Assembly: GCA_023151115.1 (NCBI GenBank)
Contig: JAKLJP010000003.1
Span: 186,001-250,000 of the forward strand
DNA from: Anaerolineae bacterium
GTDB taxonomy: Bacteria > Chloroflexota > Anaerolineae > 4572-78 > J111
Direction: 5' to 3'
DNA length: 64,000 nucleotides
Shown here: in pieces, positions 33,935 to 44,150 of the stretch
How the letters are laid out: the number at the start of each line of letters is the position of its first letter
Numbering within the stretch: the first letter of the stretch is position 1
Program-made: the position numbers and the translations under genes
The notes under the pieces: model-generated
What the model saw: only the letters and a program-made list of their open reading frames with translations
Databases searched by the model: none
Told to the model about the DNA's origin: nothing

Positions 33935-35014
33935 ATGAAAGCCGCCTTATGTTATGAATTTGGCCAGCCCCTGGTTATTGAAGAAATAAAAATTGACCCG
34001 CCCCAAGCTGGAGAGGTAAAAGTAAAGCTGGCGGCTTGCGCCATTTGCCACAGCGACATTCACGCCATCGAGGGCGCTTGGGGCGGAGTGTTGCCGGCAG
34101 TTTATGGACACGAAGCTGCCGGTATGGTGGTCGAGGTTGGCCCCCAAGTTTCATTGGTCAAACCGGGCGACTCCGTTGTTGTGACCCTGATCCGCTCTTG
34201 CGGGCGCTGCTACTTTTGCGCGCAGGGTCAGCCTCATCTGTGCGAGGCTGCCTTTACCCTGAACACCGAGAGCCGACTCCACACCAAGGCTGGCCAACCT
34301 ATTCACCAGGGCATTCGCACCGGCGCTTTTGCCGAATATGTTGTTGTAGACCAATCCCAAGTGGTGCAAATCCCTCCAGAGATGCCGCTGGATAGCGCCT
34401 CGCTGCTGGCTTGTGGCGTCATCACCGGACTGGGCGCTGTGGTCAATACAGCCCGGGTGCCCTCCGGCAGCAGTGTGGTAGTCATCGGCAGCGGTGGGGT
34501 TGGCCTGAACAGCATTCAGGGTGCATTTCTGTCGGGGGCACAGCCCATCATAGCCATTGATTTGGTGCCTGGTAAATTGGCGGCAGCTAAAAGGTTTGGG
34601 GCAACGCATACAGTCAATCCCACCGAAGAAAATCCGCTGGCAGCCGTCCGCTCACTCACCCAGGGCAGAGGCGCGGATTATGTGTTTGTTACCGTAGGCA
34701 GCACCAAGGCTATGGAACAGGGGTTGACCTTACTGCGGCGGGCCGGCACATTGGTTATCGTCGGTATGCCGGCGAGCGGCGCAAAATTACAGATCGAGGC
34801 GGTTGATTTTGCCGATAACAGCCAGCACATTCTGGGCAGCAAAATGGGTTCAACTCGGTTACAGGTGGATGTGCCAAAGCTGGTGGAGCTTTACCAGCAA
34901 GGCCGGCTCAAACTGGACGAGTTAATTACGGCCCGCTATCCGTTAGCGGAGATTAACGAAGCCATTGCTGCCGTGAAGCGGGGTGAAGCCCTGCGTAATG
35001 TCATTGTGTTTTAG
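33935..35014 (+). CDS. Zinc-dependent alcohol dehydrogenase (MDR superfamily)
   Basis: A 359-residue NAD-dependent dehydrogenase. The catalytic-zinc ligands are in CAICHSDIH and GHEAAG, and the third is C in LLACGVITG. The structural-zinc loop is CGRCYFCAQGQPHLC. The Rossmann motif is GSGGVGLN, followed by AIDLVPGK, whose Asp indicates NAD rather than NADP. This is the class III-like group that includes S-(hydroxymethyl)glutathione and mycothiol dehydrogenases and many broad-range enzymes. The substrate is not predictable. GAGGTAGAGG lies just before the ATG. Confidence 0.94.
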   Translation: MKAALCYEFGQPLVIEEIKIDPPQAGEVKVKLAACAICHSDIHAIEGAWGGVLPAVYGHEAAGMVVEVGPQVSLVKPGDSVVVTLIRSCGRCYFCAQGQPHLCEAAFTLNTESRLHTKAGQPIHQGIRTGAFAEYVVVDQSQVVQIPPEMPLDSASLLACGVITGLGAVVNTARVPSGSSVVVIGSGGVGLNSIQGAFLSGAQPIIAIDLVPGKLAAAKRFGATHTVNPTEENPLAAVRSLTQGRGADYVFVTVGSTKAMEQGLTLLRRAGTLVIVGMPASGAKLQIEAVDFADNSQHILGSKMGSTRLQVDVPKLVELYQQGRLKLDELITARYPLAEINEAIAAVKRGEALRNVIVF

Positions 35015-35032
35015 TCAAGGTAGCTGGTTAGC

Positions 35033-35098
35033 AAAGTCGCAAGGCAACAGAGTCGTAAGGTAATAAAGATGCACCCCTGCGACCTTGCTACTTGTTTC
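35033..35098. repeat. GCAAAGTC-type octamer inverted array
   Basis: GCAAAGTC, GCAAGGCA, ACAGAGTC and GTAAGGTA are followed by GCGACCTTGCTACTTG in the opposite sense. It lies 3' of the alcohol dehydrogenase gene. Confidence 0.68.
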
Positions 35099-35122
35099 AT
35101 TGGGTAGCCGTAACTGCCAGGT

Positions 35123-35180
35123 ATGTCATCCTTCGACAAGCTCACGCCCTTCGGCGCACCCGAAGGGAGAAATCTCTGAG
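35123..35180. repeat. Dispersed TGTCAT...ATGACA element, copy 2 (partial)
   Basis: ATGTCATCCTTCGAC, the hairpin CCCTTCGGCGCACCCGAAGGG and AGAAATCTCTGAGG match the 3' half of the element at 14465-14612 in reverse orientation. Confidence 0.72.
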
Positions 35181-35198
35181 GCCTATGTCCTAGGGCGC

Positions 35199-35657
35199 TT
35201 ATTCATTGATGACCCAGGTACCCGCCAGATGGTCGTGCAGGCAACGATGCTCCTGTCCAAAGATAAACAGGACATCCACAATGGACAAGACCCCCCCGAC
35301 GAGCGGGATTTGGGCGACCAGGCCGGGTAAGAAATAGCGCAGCCCAAACAGTTTGCCGAAGGATGGAACATCACCATTCTGGTCCACTATCCTGATTTTA
35401 GTCACAGCCTTGCCGATGGTCTGCCCCTTGTGATAGAGCAAATAGCCGTTCCAGATCAGAAAGAGAATCCACCCGCCCACAAAAAGAGCGATTTGTTGGT
35501 TCAGGGTCAAGGGTTGGTCGTTAAGGACCTGTGGGAGCATCCCGGTGAGCGACATAATCGGCACAACCATGAGCACGGCCACGAGACCGTCAATCAGGGC
35601 AGCGCCGAGCCGCTTCCATGGACTGGCTAAATGGGTTGTTACGATTGCAGCATTCAT
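35199..35657 (-). CDS. RDD family membrane protein
   Basis: A 152-residue protein with the RDD signature RLGAALIDGLVAVLMV and three to four hydrophobic segments; GQTIGKAVTKIRIVDQNG is the second family motif. Function is unknown; members are small integral membrane proteins sometimes linked to ion exchange. ATG at 35657, with GTGAGGG upstream, is preferred over the codon at 35669. It is divergent from the signalling pair that follows. Confidence 0.88.
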   Translation of the reverse strand: MNAAIVTTHLASPWKRLGAALIDGLVAVLMVVPIMSLTGMLPQVLNDQPLTLNQQIALFVGGWILFLIWNGYLLYHKGQTIGKAVTKIRIVDQNGDVPSFGKLFGLRYFLPGLVAQIPLVGGVLSIVDVLFIFGQEHRCLHDHLAGTWVINE

Positions 35658-35831
35658 ATTTTCCCTCACTTGTTGAAATAAGTTTGATGGAGCTTGTTAA
35701 TGCCTAGCATACGGAAGAACTGTCTTTTTAACGTTACGGCAACCGTTACCACCCAAACCTGACATAACGTTATATTACCGCAAAAGGATAATCAATCTAG
35801 CAGACATAACAACGAAATTCATTCCCCTATT

Positions 35832-35860
35832 GTGACAAGTAAAAAAAACCGTGCTATACT
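35832..35860 (+). promoter_or_regulatory. Promoter of the receiver-phosphatase operon
   Basis: GTGACA (35832-35837) and TATACT (35855-35860) have 17-bp spacing; each differs from the consensus by one base. The start would be near 35867, giving a leader of about 85 nt. Three CGTTA-type words (35732-35790) lie upstream and may be an operator. Confidence 0.7.
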
Positions 35861-35952
35861 CTGGCTAGTCAGGTTAATTTTACAGCGGGTTTGCCGAAGG
35901 TCATTGATGGGGGTAAAATGGCAGGCGGTTAAACTCAGAAGCGGAGCCAGGG

Positions 35953-36384
35953 ATGTCGAACATTCTTTACGCCGAAGACGACCGTGACTGCCGAGAATTG
36001 TTTGCCTTTGCCCTGCGGCAGAACGATCATAAAGTTCACGAAGCCATTAACGGGGCCCAGGCGGTGCAGATTGTCCGGGAAGAACCCATTGACCTTATCA
36101 TTCTGGATATTCGCATGCCCATGATGACCGGCTATGACGCAGCCCGGATTATTGCCAAAGAAGCCCCGGATATTCCGGTGGTCTTCCTCAGCGCCAAGGG
36201 GATGCGCCGCGAGGTAAGCATGGCTTTTGAGTGTGGCCCTATGACAGTGGATTACCTGATCAAGCCGATTTCCCCGGAGCAGTTGGTTAACCGGGTGGAA
36301 AACATTCTGGAAGCTTGCCGGGTACGCGGCATAGCCGCCGTGCGCGAAGAAAATATGGCCCGTGAGTTGGTTGTGGCCTGGTAA
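35953..36384 (+). CDS. Single-domain response regulator
   Basis: A 143-residue CheY-like receiver: acidic pair EDD at residues 8-10, phosphoacceptor Asp in LIILDIRMPMMTGYD near 52, Thr/Ser position in FLSAKG, and Lys in YLIKPISPEQL. A 20-residue tail (GIAAVREENMARELVVAW) follows the fold. There is no DNA-binding output. The cNMP-PP2C phosphatase gene starts 15 bases downstream, so it likely controls or is controlled by that protein. Confidence 0.92.
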   Translation: MSNILYAEDDRDCRELFAFALRQNDHKVHEAINGAQAVQIVREEPIDLIILDIRMPMMTGYDAARIIAKEAPDIPVVFLSAKGMRREVSMAFECGPMTVDYLIKPISPEQLVNRVENILEACRVRGIAAVREENMARELVVAW

Positions 36385-36399
36385 GGGTGGAAAAACAAA

Positions 36400-37635
36400 T
36401 TGAGCAGCATTCAATCGGCGCTGGAGCTTGCTCTGGGCGTTCTCCCCGCAGATGAACTCGCCGCCTTATTGAATGTCGTTGTTACCCGCGACTACCCCGC
36501 CGATTCGATCATTTGCCGCGAGGGTCAACTAGAGTACACTTTTTACATTATTCAAGAAGGCCAGGTTGCCTTTACCAAGCAGATGGCTCAGGGTGAGCAG
36601 TTTCTGGGCATGAAAGGCCCCGGCGAGTTTTTTGGCGAGTTGGGGGTTTTGGATCGCGCTCCGCGTGCTGCTACAGTGCTCGCCCTTTCGGATTGCCGCT
36701 TAATTGAAATTGATGAACAGACTTTAAACGACATTTTAACTCGCAACCCGTCGGTGTCTCGGGCCATTATGCGTGGTATTACTCGCAGCGTACGCGACAC
36801 CGACCGGATTACCATTGCTGAGCTGCAGCTTAAAAACAGCGAGTTGGCCCGCACCCTTGACGACCTGCGAGCAGCCCAGGCCGAACTGTTGCGACGAGAA
36901 CGGCTCAAGCGCGACCTGGAGATTGCCGCCCAAGTTCACAAAAATATCCTTCCCACCTCCTTTCCCCAAGTACCCGGTTTTGAATTTGCCGCCCTGGCTC
37001 GCCCGGCCCGCGAGATTGGCGGCGACCTGTACGACATTGTGGATATGGGCCAAAATGAAATTGGCATTGTTATGGCCGACGCGTCGGGCAAAAGCGTTCA
37101 AGCAGCTATTTATATGGCCGTGGTGCGCGCGCTTTTTCTCAGCGAAACCAACGCCAACCTCTCACCCAGCGAAACCGCCCACCGCATCCACAACTTGCTG
37201 CTCAAGGTTTCAACCGCCAACGATATGTTTGTCACCGCCTTTTATGCTACGCTTAACTGCACCACTCGCCACATGCGCTACGTTCGCGGCGGGCACGACC
37301 GGCCCGTTTATTACCATGCCGCCACCGGCGAGGTTAGTTTGCTCAACCCGCCGGGCCGGTTTCTGGGCTTACTGCCCAACTTAATTATCCAGGAAGAGGC
37401 GCTCACTTTTCAAAGCGGGGATATGCTGGTTTGCTACAGCGACGGCGTGACCGACGCCACCCGACGCGGCGATGGTGAAATGTACGGCCTGGATAAGTTG
37501 ATTGAAATGGTCAAACGGGAGGGCCACCGCTCTGCCAGTGAGCTGGTCAAAATTATCGTCAGCGATATTGATCACTTTAGAAATGGCGAAGAACAGCCCG
37601 ACGATTTGACTTTGTTGGTAACTAAAGCGGTGTAA
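36400..37635 (+). CDS. Cyclic-nucleotide-binding SpoIIE-type PP2C phosphatase
   Basis: A 411-residue signalling phosphatase. The cNMP-binding barrel spans about 5-125 (GQLEYTFYIIQEGQVAF, GPGEFFGELGVLDRAPRAATV). A coiled segment (130-180) links it to a PPM/SpoIIE domain with EIGGDLYDIVDMG, VMADASGKSVQAA, the GGHDRPVYY segment and CYSDGVTDA. Such proteins dephosphorylate anti-sigma-factor antagonists (RsbU/SpoIIE role). TTG at 36400 is the start. No anti-sigma kinase or STAS gene follows, which is unusual. The TAA borders a heptamer array. Confidence 0.93.
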   Translation: MSSIQSALELALGVLPADELAALLNVVVTRDYPADSIICREGQLEYTFYIIQEGQVAFTKQMAQGEQFLGMKGPGEFFGELGVLDRAPRAATVLALSDCRLIEIDEQTLNDILTRNPSVSRAIMRGITRSVRDTDRITIAELQLKNSELARTLDDLRAAQAELLRRERLKRDLEIAAQVHKNILPTSFPQVPGFEFAALARPAREIGGDLYDIVDMGQNEIGIVMADASGKSVQAAIYMAVVRALFLSETNANLSPSETAHRIHNLLLKVSTANDMFVTAFYATLNCTTRHMRYVRGGHDRPVYYHAATGEVSLLNPPGRFLGLLPNLIIQEEALTFQSGDMLVCYSDGVTDATRRGDGEMYGLDKLIEMVKREGHRSASELVKIIVSDIDHFRNGEEQPDDLTLLVTKAV

Positions 37636-37638
37636 CAG

Positions 37639-37692
37639 GGAGTAGGGAGTAAGCAGTAGGGAGTAGGGGTACGTACCCACCTCTACTGTCTA
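37639..37692. repeat. GGAGTAG heptamer array after the phosphatase gene
   Basis: GGAGTAG, GGAGTAA, GCAGTAG and GGAGTAG units are followed by CCCACCTCTACTGTCTACTA, an approximate complement. It starts four bases after the TAA. Confidence 0.76.
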
Positions 37693-37712
37693 CTATTTTC
37701 TGAGGAGTGTTC

Positions 37713-37850
37713 ATGAGCCCGCGGCACGCCACCGCTAATGAAAATCTTTTGCCGACGATGATCGGAGACCGAGAACCGGCTGTTTGCTATCGCCCGGTCT
37801 TCCGTCCCCGGTCCTCGGTCGTATTTACGAAGGAGACTTTTAGGTTATGA
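37713..37850 (+). CDS. Possible small ORF coupled to the SH3 gene (45 aa)
   Basis: An ATG at 37713 has GAGGAG six bases upstream. The frame runs 45 codons to a TGA that overlaps the next ATG (ATGA). The first 19 residues (MSPRHATANENLLPTMIGD) are not repeat-derived, but the rest is encoded by a heptamer array. I recognise no family. It may be a relic of a gene truncated by the array, or simply a coupling leader. Confidence 0.25.
   Translation: MSPRHATANENLLPTMIGDREPAVCYRPVFRPRSSVVFTKETFRL
37761..37822. repeat. GACCGNN heptamer inverted array
   Basis: ATCGGAGACCGAGAACCGG is answered by GCCCGGTCTTCCGTCCCC and GGTCCTCGGTC. The left units read GACCGAG and AACCGGC; the right units read CCCGGTC and CTCGGTC. 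Confidence 0.72.
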
Positions 37851-38491
37851 AAGATAACTGGCGCGATCAGCAAACCCGCCAAACCCGGCGACCTCGCCGT
37901 TTAGAAGAGGTAAGCAGCGCCGAAATCGGTTTTCCGGTGGTCTGGGTGCTGGTAGGGGCTTTGGCCGGCCTGCTGGTCATTGGCCTCATTGGCCTGGGCG
38001 TGGTGAATATTTTGCGCAAGCAGGCCATCACCCCCACTCCGGAAGTTATTCCAGGTCTGGCCCCCACCCAACCTATTGTCGAAGCGACTACTACCGCCAG
38101 CGCCCCCGCCGACGCCACCCCAACGCTACCGCCGGTGGTCACGCTTGAACCGACAGCTACACCCATTCCCACCGCCACCCCAGTGCCAACTCCGCCCAAT
38201 GCGTTAGCTAAAGGGGTTTATGCCCAGGTGATTGGCACCGAGGGTGCAGGTGTCAGCCTGCGAGCCGGACCCGGCACCAATAATGCCCGCCTGGATGTAG
38301 CGCCCGAAGAGAGTGTGGTATTGATTTTGGACGGCCCCAGAGCCGACGAGAATCAGGAAGAAATTGTATGGTGGTTTGTGCGCGGTCCGAACGGCGCCGA
38401 AGGCTGGGCCGCTCAGGATTATCTCAAACCCACCCTGCCGCCCGGAACCGAACAAAACGCGCCCACCGCCGAGCCAACCACCGAAAACTAA
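37847..38491 (+). CDS. Membrane-anchored SH3-domain protein
   Basis: A 214-residue protein. The basic N-terminus is cytoplasmic, a single TM helix lies at about residues 29-54 (FPVVWVLVGALAGLLVIGLIGLGVV), a Pro/Thr-rich stalk runs to about 120, and a bacterial SH3 domain follows (GVSLRAGPGTNNARLDVAPEESVVLI through WWFVRGPNGAEGWAAQDYL). The SH3b domain probably binds cell-envelope material outside the membrane. AGGAG lies 11 bases before the ATG. A strong intrinsic terminator follows the gene. Confidence 0.87.
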   Translation: MKDNWRDQQTRQTRRPRRLEEVSSAEIGFPVVWVLVGALAGLLVIGLIGLGVVNILRKQAITPTPEVIPGLAPTQPIVEATTTASAPADATPTLPPVVTLEPTATPIPTATPVPTPPNALAKGVYAQVIGTEGAGVSLRAGPGTNNARLDVAPEESVVLILDGPRADENQEEIVWWFVRGPNGAEGWAAQDYLKPTLPPGTEQNAPTAEPTTEN

Positions 38492-38517
38492 ATAAAACAC
38501 AATTGGAAAATCCCTAG

Positions 38518-40608
<2,091 letters not shown>

Positions 40609-40705
40609 GAGTTATTTGGGTGTTCAACCAAAAGGAATTTCAACTTGACTCCCTTTTTAGGACAGATACAATGCATTGCTTACGCAGCTACACACCAGCA
40701 GATTT

Positions 40706-40762
40706 TGTAAGACAAGCTGTTAGCTTGTCCCAGCCCCGGACAAACTAACCGTTTGTCCTACA
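40706..40762. repeat. GACAAGC/GCTTGTC inverted repeat upstream of fabF
   Basis: GACAAGCTGTTAGCTTGTC and GGACAAACTAACCGTTTGTCC are two consecutive related palindromes in the fabF leader. Confidence 0.72.
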
Positions 40763-40785
40763 AGATTATTTTTAGAGGAGAAGCT

Positions 40786-42042
40786 ATGACTCGTGTCGTA
40801 ATTACCGGACTGGGGGCAATTACCCCGCTTGGCAACGATGTGACTACTTTTTGGGAAAATATGAAAGCAGGCATGTCGGGGGCCGGGCCGATTACCGCTT
40901 TCAACCCGGCCAATTTTGCCATCAGGATTGCCTGTGAAGTTAAAGGATTCGAGCCGACCGAGTGGATGGATAAAAAGACGGCCAAGCGGCTAGCTCGCTC
41001 AACCCAATTTTCCATTGCCAGCGCCCGGCAAGCCCTGACCGACTCTGGTTTTGAAGTCACCCCCCAAAATTCAGACCGGGTGGGGGTTGTTTTTAATACC
41101 GGCGGCGGTGGGATCAGCACCATGGAAGAAGGCACCCAACAACTGCTGGCCGAGGGACCGCGCTCGATTACCCCCTTTTTAGTGACCAATGTGATGGCGA
41201 ATGCCGCCTCGTGCCTGGTCTCCATCGAGTTTGGCACGACTGGGCCGCTCAACACCTCGGCGTTGGCCTGCGCCAGCGGCAACTATGCCCTGGTTGACGC
41301 CTTCCATATGCTCAAACGGGGCGAAGCCGATGTGATGATTGCCGGAGGAACCGAGGCGGCAATTTCGCCCCTTATCTTTGCCTCGTTTGCCCGCATGGGC
41401 GCCCTTTCGACCCGCAATGATGACCCTCAAAGCGCCAGCCGGCCCTTTGATAAGGACCGCGACGGTTTTGTTTTTGGCGAAGGCGCAGCGGCTTTTGTGT
41501 TAGAAACCGAAGAACACGCCCAAGCCCGCGGCGCTCGCATTTACGCCGAAGTGTTGGGGGGGCGGCTCACCTCGGACGCCTACCATCTGACCGCGCCCAA
41601 ACCGGATGCCAGCGGCGCCATCGCCGCCATCAAGGGCACTTTGGCTTCGACAGGCACAAAGCCGGAGGACATTGATGCCATTTTTGCCCACGGCACCAGC
41701 ACGCCACTGGGGGATGTGGCCGAAACTCTGGCCCTCAAAACTGTCTTCGGTGAACTGGCTTACCAGATACCCATCACCGGCACCAAATCCCAGGTGGGGC
41801 ACACCCTGGGAGCAGCCGGGGCTATCTCGGCTTTGGCGGCCGTCAAAACCATTGAAGAGGGCATTATTTGCCCCACCATCAATTATCATACGCCCGACCC
41901 GGAATGTGACCTCGATTACGTCCCCAATGAAGCGCGCCGGCACGAAACCAACCTGGCCCTGGTCAATGCTTTCGGCTTTGGCGGCCAAAATGTCGTTTTA
42001 GCCCTCAAACGATACAGCGAAAATGGGGTGAAGCAAGGGTAA
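40786..42042 (+). CDS. fabF: 3-oxoacyl-[ACP] synthase II (FabF)
   Basis: A 418-residue condensing enzyme of fatty-acid elongation. The catalytic Cys is near residue 162 in NTSALACASGNYAL. The two active-site His residues are in AHGTSTPLGD and GHTLGAAGA, and the C-terminal GFGGQN motif is present. ATG at 40786 with GAGGAG five bases upstream is clear. No other fab gene or ACP is adjacent, so this may be one of several copies. The stop borders a heptamer array. Confidence 0.95.
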   Translation: MTRVVITGLGAITPLGNDVTTFWENMKAGMSGAGPITAFNPANFAIRIACEVKGFEPTEWMDKKTAKRLARSTQFSIASARQALTDSGFEVTPQNSDRVGVVFNTGGGGISTMEEGTQQLLAEGPRSITPFLVTNVMANAASCLVSIEFGTTGPLNTSALACASGNYALVDAFHMLKRGEADVMIAGGTEAAISPLIFASFARMGALSTRNDDPQSASRPFDKDRDGFVFGEGAAAFVLETEEHAQARGARIYAEVLGGRLTSDAYHLTAPKPDASGAIAAIKGTLASTGTKPEDIDAIFAHGTSTPLGDVAETLALKTVFGELAYQIPITGTKSQVGHTLGAAGAISALAAVKTIEEGIICPTINYHTPDPECDLDYVPNEARRHETNLALVNAFGFGGQNVVLALKRYSENGVKQG

Positions 42043-42047
42043 GAATT

Positions 42048-42105
42048 ACGTCTTGCGTCTTGCGTGTTCCGTTTGCTTTAACTCACGCAAGACGCAACAC
42101 GTTTC
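42048..42105. repeat. CGTCTTG heptamer inverted array after fabF
   Basis: CGTCTTG, CGTCTTG and CGTGTTCC are answered by ACGCAAGACGCAACACG. It lies between convergent genes. Related units appear at 45427 and 45683. Confidence 0.8.
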
Positions 42106-42111
42106 CCTCAG

Positions 42112-42534
42112 TCATAATGTTATCACTATTACTGTCCCCGCTTCATCCACTTCTACCCTCTGTCCGGTACGCAGCCGGGCAAAATCAGCCTCAGCCAGCA
42201 CCACCAGCGGAATAGGCCGGGCATACATTTCATCAGCCACAATTGAAGCCAGAGCAAAAAAGGAGTCGGGCGCCGTGGTAATAATCGCCGCCGGGGCTGT
42301 GTCCGCTTTGACCGCTTCCAGCAGTACGGCTGTGGTTGTGCTCGACCCTCGGGTAAAGGGCACGGCCAGCACCCGGCCCGCCGCGCACTGTCCCGCCAGG
42401 GCATGCCGCCGGTCAATAATTGTCCCCGTTTGATAGTCGTACCCACCCCAAAAACTTAACGGCTCAGTCGAAACAAGAGCGACCCCGCTGGCTTGGCCGG
42501 GAATTATGGGCCGGCCACGTAAAATCATCTCCAT
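42112..42534 (-). CDS. Aconitase X swivel (small) subunit, DUF126
   Basis: A 140-residue protein with the swivelling beta-barrel of aconitase X small subunits: LRGRPIIPGQASGVALVS, LSFWGGYDYQTGTIID, HALAGQCAAGRVLAVPFTRGSSTTTAVLLEAVK. It would pair with the large subunit encoded just upstream. Characterised AcnX enzymes include cis-3-hydroxy-L-proline dehydratase and the archaeal phosphomevalonate dehydratase. No neighbouring gene shows which reaction applies here. Confidence 0.88.
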   Translation of the reverse strand: MEMILRGRPIIPGQASGVALVSTEPLSFWGGYDYQTGTIIDRRHALAGQCAAGRVLAVPFTRGSSTTTAVLLEAVKADTAPAAIITTAPDSFFALASIVADEMYARPIPLVVLAEADFARLRTGQRVEVDEAGTVIVITL

Positions 42535-42550
42535 CTGAACCCTTTCAAAA

Positions 42551-42637
42551 AGGAACTGAGGAAACTAAGGGAACTTGAGAGGAGTTCTCTAAAGCTCCCT
42601 CAGTTCCTACAAGTTCCCTCAATTCCGTTAGTTCCCT
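42551..42637. repeat. GGAACTNA-type inverted array between the two AcnX genes
   Basis: GGAACTGAGGAAACTAAGGG and GAACTTGAG are answered by CTCCCTCAGTTCC, AAGTTCCCTCAATTCC and TTAGTTCCC. The last unit contains the TAA of the large-subunit gene. The array at 57079 has the same units. Confidence 0.8.
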
Positions 42638-43899
42638 TCTGCCCACAACGACTCATCCCGCACCACCCGACCCTCAACCGCCGACTGCACGCAATCGGCC
42701 AGGCTGCCAAAGGTGATTTCGGTCTTGAGCATGCCGGGCGCATAATAGGCATACTTGGCCGAATTGGTCATCAGCCTTTTGATTTCCGGCGGCAGCATCG
42801 GCGAGGCCAGAATACAGGTGTCCACCGTCACCTGGCCGCCAAACGCCTCCAACGCGGCCAGATAGCCGGCCTTTTGGGCTAATAATGTCATCGCCCGGCT
42901 GGATGTGACCAGAAATTTGACCTCCGGGTGAACCCGCCGGCCGGCCAATAACGGGGCTAACTGTTTGAACTCGGCCAGAGAGAAATGGGGACTGCCCAGC
43001 ACTACCAGGTCTAGCTTGGCCCCGGTGGCCGTGGTCAACTCGCACCGGGCCGCTCGCAGTGAGTCCAGAGTAATCGTGTACCTCTCCTCCGGCTGATGGC
43101 CTTGAAACGCGGCTTCGAGAGTGGGCGCTTCGGGGGTGTGGCCGACAAGGTGAAACAGGGCCACCGCCCCCGACGAGGCGCTGGCCGCGCCCAATGCCTT
43201 GAATTGGTCTTCGGTCGGGTGGACTTGCAGCCCGGTGACAACCGGAATACGCTCACGGGCAATTTTACCCAGCAGATGGCCCAGCACCGCATAAAACGAG
43301 TCGTCTTGCTGCAAGGCCAGGGGAATATCGCTCAATTCCAACAACAGTTGGCCGGCCCGATTTTCGGTCAGGTGCAGGCCCACCGCCGGGACGCGTCCGG
43401 TGATGGCGGCGCAAATGTCCAGCAAGTCCGGGTAACGCTCGGTGCGCGCCCCAATGACCGAGTTGGCAAATACAATGGCGTTTGACTCGCCCCAGGCGAT
43501 TTGCTGCCCAAATTTGGGGATGAGGTCAACCTGGTATGGGGCGCAGGTCCAGGTGGGCCGGCAGCCCATCTGGACATAAGCGGCCATCTGGCGGCGAGCA
43601 TTGGCCGCCCAAGCCGGGGGGACCGCCCACTCCTGCCAGTGGTGTTCGTCCACCGCGCTGACATTGAGCGTGGCCGGAACCACTACTTTAGCCCCCAGGC
43701 CGGCCAGCCGTTCGGCAAATTCCAGCCCGGCCTCGCCCATATAAATGGAGCTGTCAATGTGGGCCTGTTCGATGTTCAGCAGCCGTTCCGCGCCATGAAA
43801 TTCGGCCATGCGCACTATAACGGACATTGCCATTTTAGCCCCCGGGCCGCGCTCGCCGGCCAGGAGATCATGGTCGTAGGGGGAGAGGTGAAGGGTCAT
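42628..43899 (-). CDS. Aconitase X catalytic (large) subunit, DUF521
   Basis: A 423-residue hydro-lyase subunit. Family features are GAKMAMSVIVRMAEFHGA, HIDSSIYMGEAGLEF, the Cys-containing GCRPTWTCAPYQ, GESNAIVFANSVIGARTERYPD, DTCILASPML and TNSAKYAYYAPGMLKTEITFGSLADCV. The Cys residues are candidate Fe-S ligands. It is a dehydratase whose substrate is unknown. Possibilities are cis-3-hydroxyproline or phosphomevalonate; proline-catabolic or mevalonate genes are absent from the window. The gene overlaps the stop of a small DUF4058 remnant by four bases. Confidence 0.9.
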   Translation of the reverse strand: MTLHLSPYDHDLLAGERGPGAKMAMSVIVRMAEFHGAERLLNIEQAHIDSSIYMGEAGLEFAERLAGLGAKVVVPATLNVSAVDEHHWQEWAVPPAWAANARRQMAAYVQMGCRPTWTCAPYQVDLIPKFGQQIAWGESNAIVFANSVIGARTERYPDLLDICAAITGRVPAVGLHLTENRAGQLLLELSDIPLALQQDDSFYAVLGHLLGKIARERIPVVTGLQVHPTEDQFKALGAASASSGAVALFHLVGHTPEAPTLEAAFQGHQPEERYTITLDSLRAARCELTTATGAKLDLVVLGSPHFSLAEFKQLAPLLAGRRVHPEVKFLVTSSRAMTLLAQKAGYLAALEAFGGQVTVDTCILASPMLPPEIKRLMTNSAKYAYYAPGMLKTEITFGSLADCVQSAVEGRVVRDESLWAEGN

Positions 43900-44090
43900 G
43901 ACTGTCGCAGCCCAACCGCCCGCAGCCTCTCCTCGACCCAGGCAGTATCGGCTTCGCTCAGCGGTGGATTGGGCGGGCGGGTGTAATCAATGGCGCGGCA
44001 ATCGTGAAAATCCGGCCAAATATCCGGGGCTTCAAGGTACGGGTCCATGCCCGGAAAGGGCGACAAATATACTTGGGCGTTTTCGTTCAT
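43896..44090 (-). pseudogene. Internally deleted DUF4058 remnant (64 aa)
   Basis: The 64-residue product joins a DUF4058 N-terminus (SPFPGMDPYLEAPDIWPDFHD) to a DUF4058-like C-terminus (DYTRPPNPPLSEADTAWVEERLR). Full-length members have about 250 residues. Start, stop and frame are kept while the centre is missing, the same pattern as the Uma2 remnant at 1383. The ATGA overlap with the AcnX gene means it could still serve as a translational leader. Confidence 0.65.
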
Positions 44091-44150
44091 TTTGCCACCT
44101 CTACTGAATCCACAGCTTGAGCGGAATTATACCGCCAGAAAGGGAAAACA

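Noticed and set aside
42112..43899. Assigning the AcnX pair to phosphomevalonate dehydratase
   Set aside because: No mevalonate-pathway gene is nearby, and bacterial AcnX can act on hydroxyproline instead.
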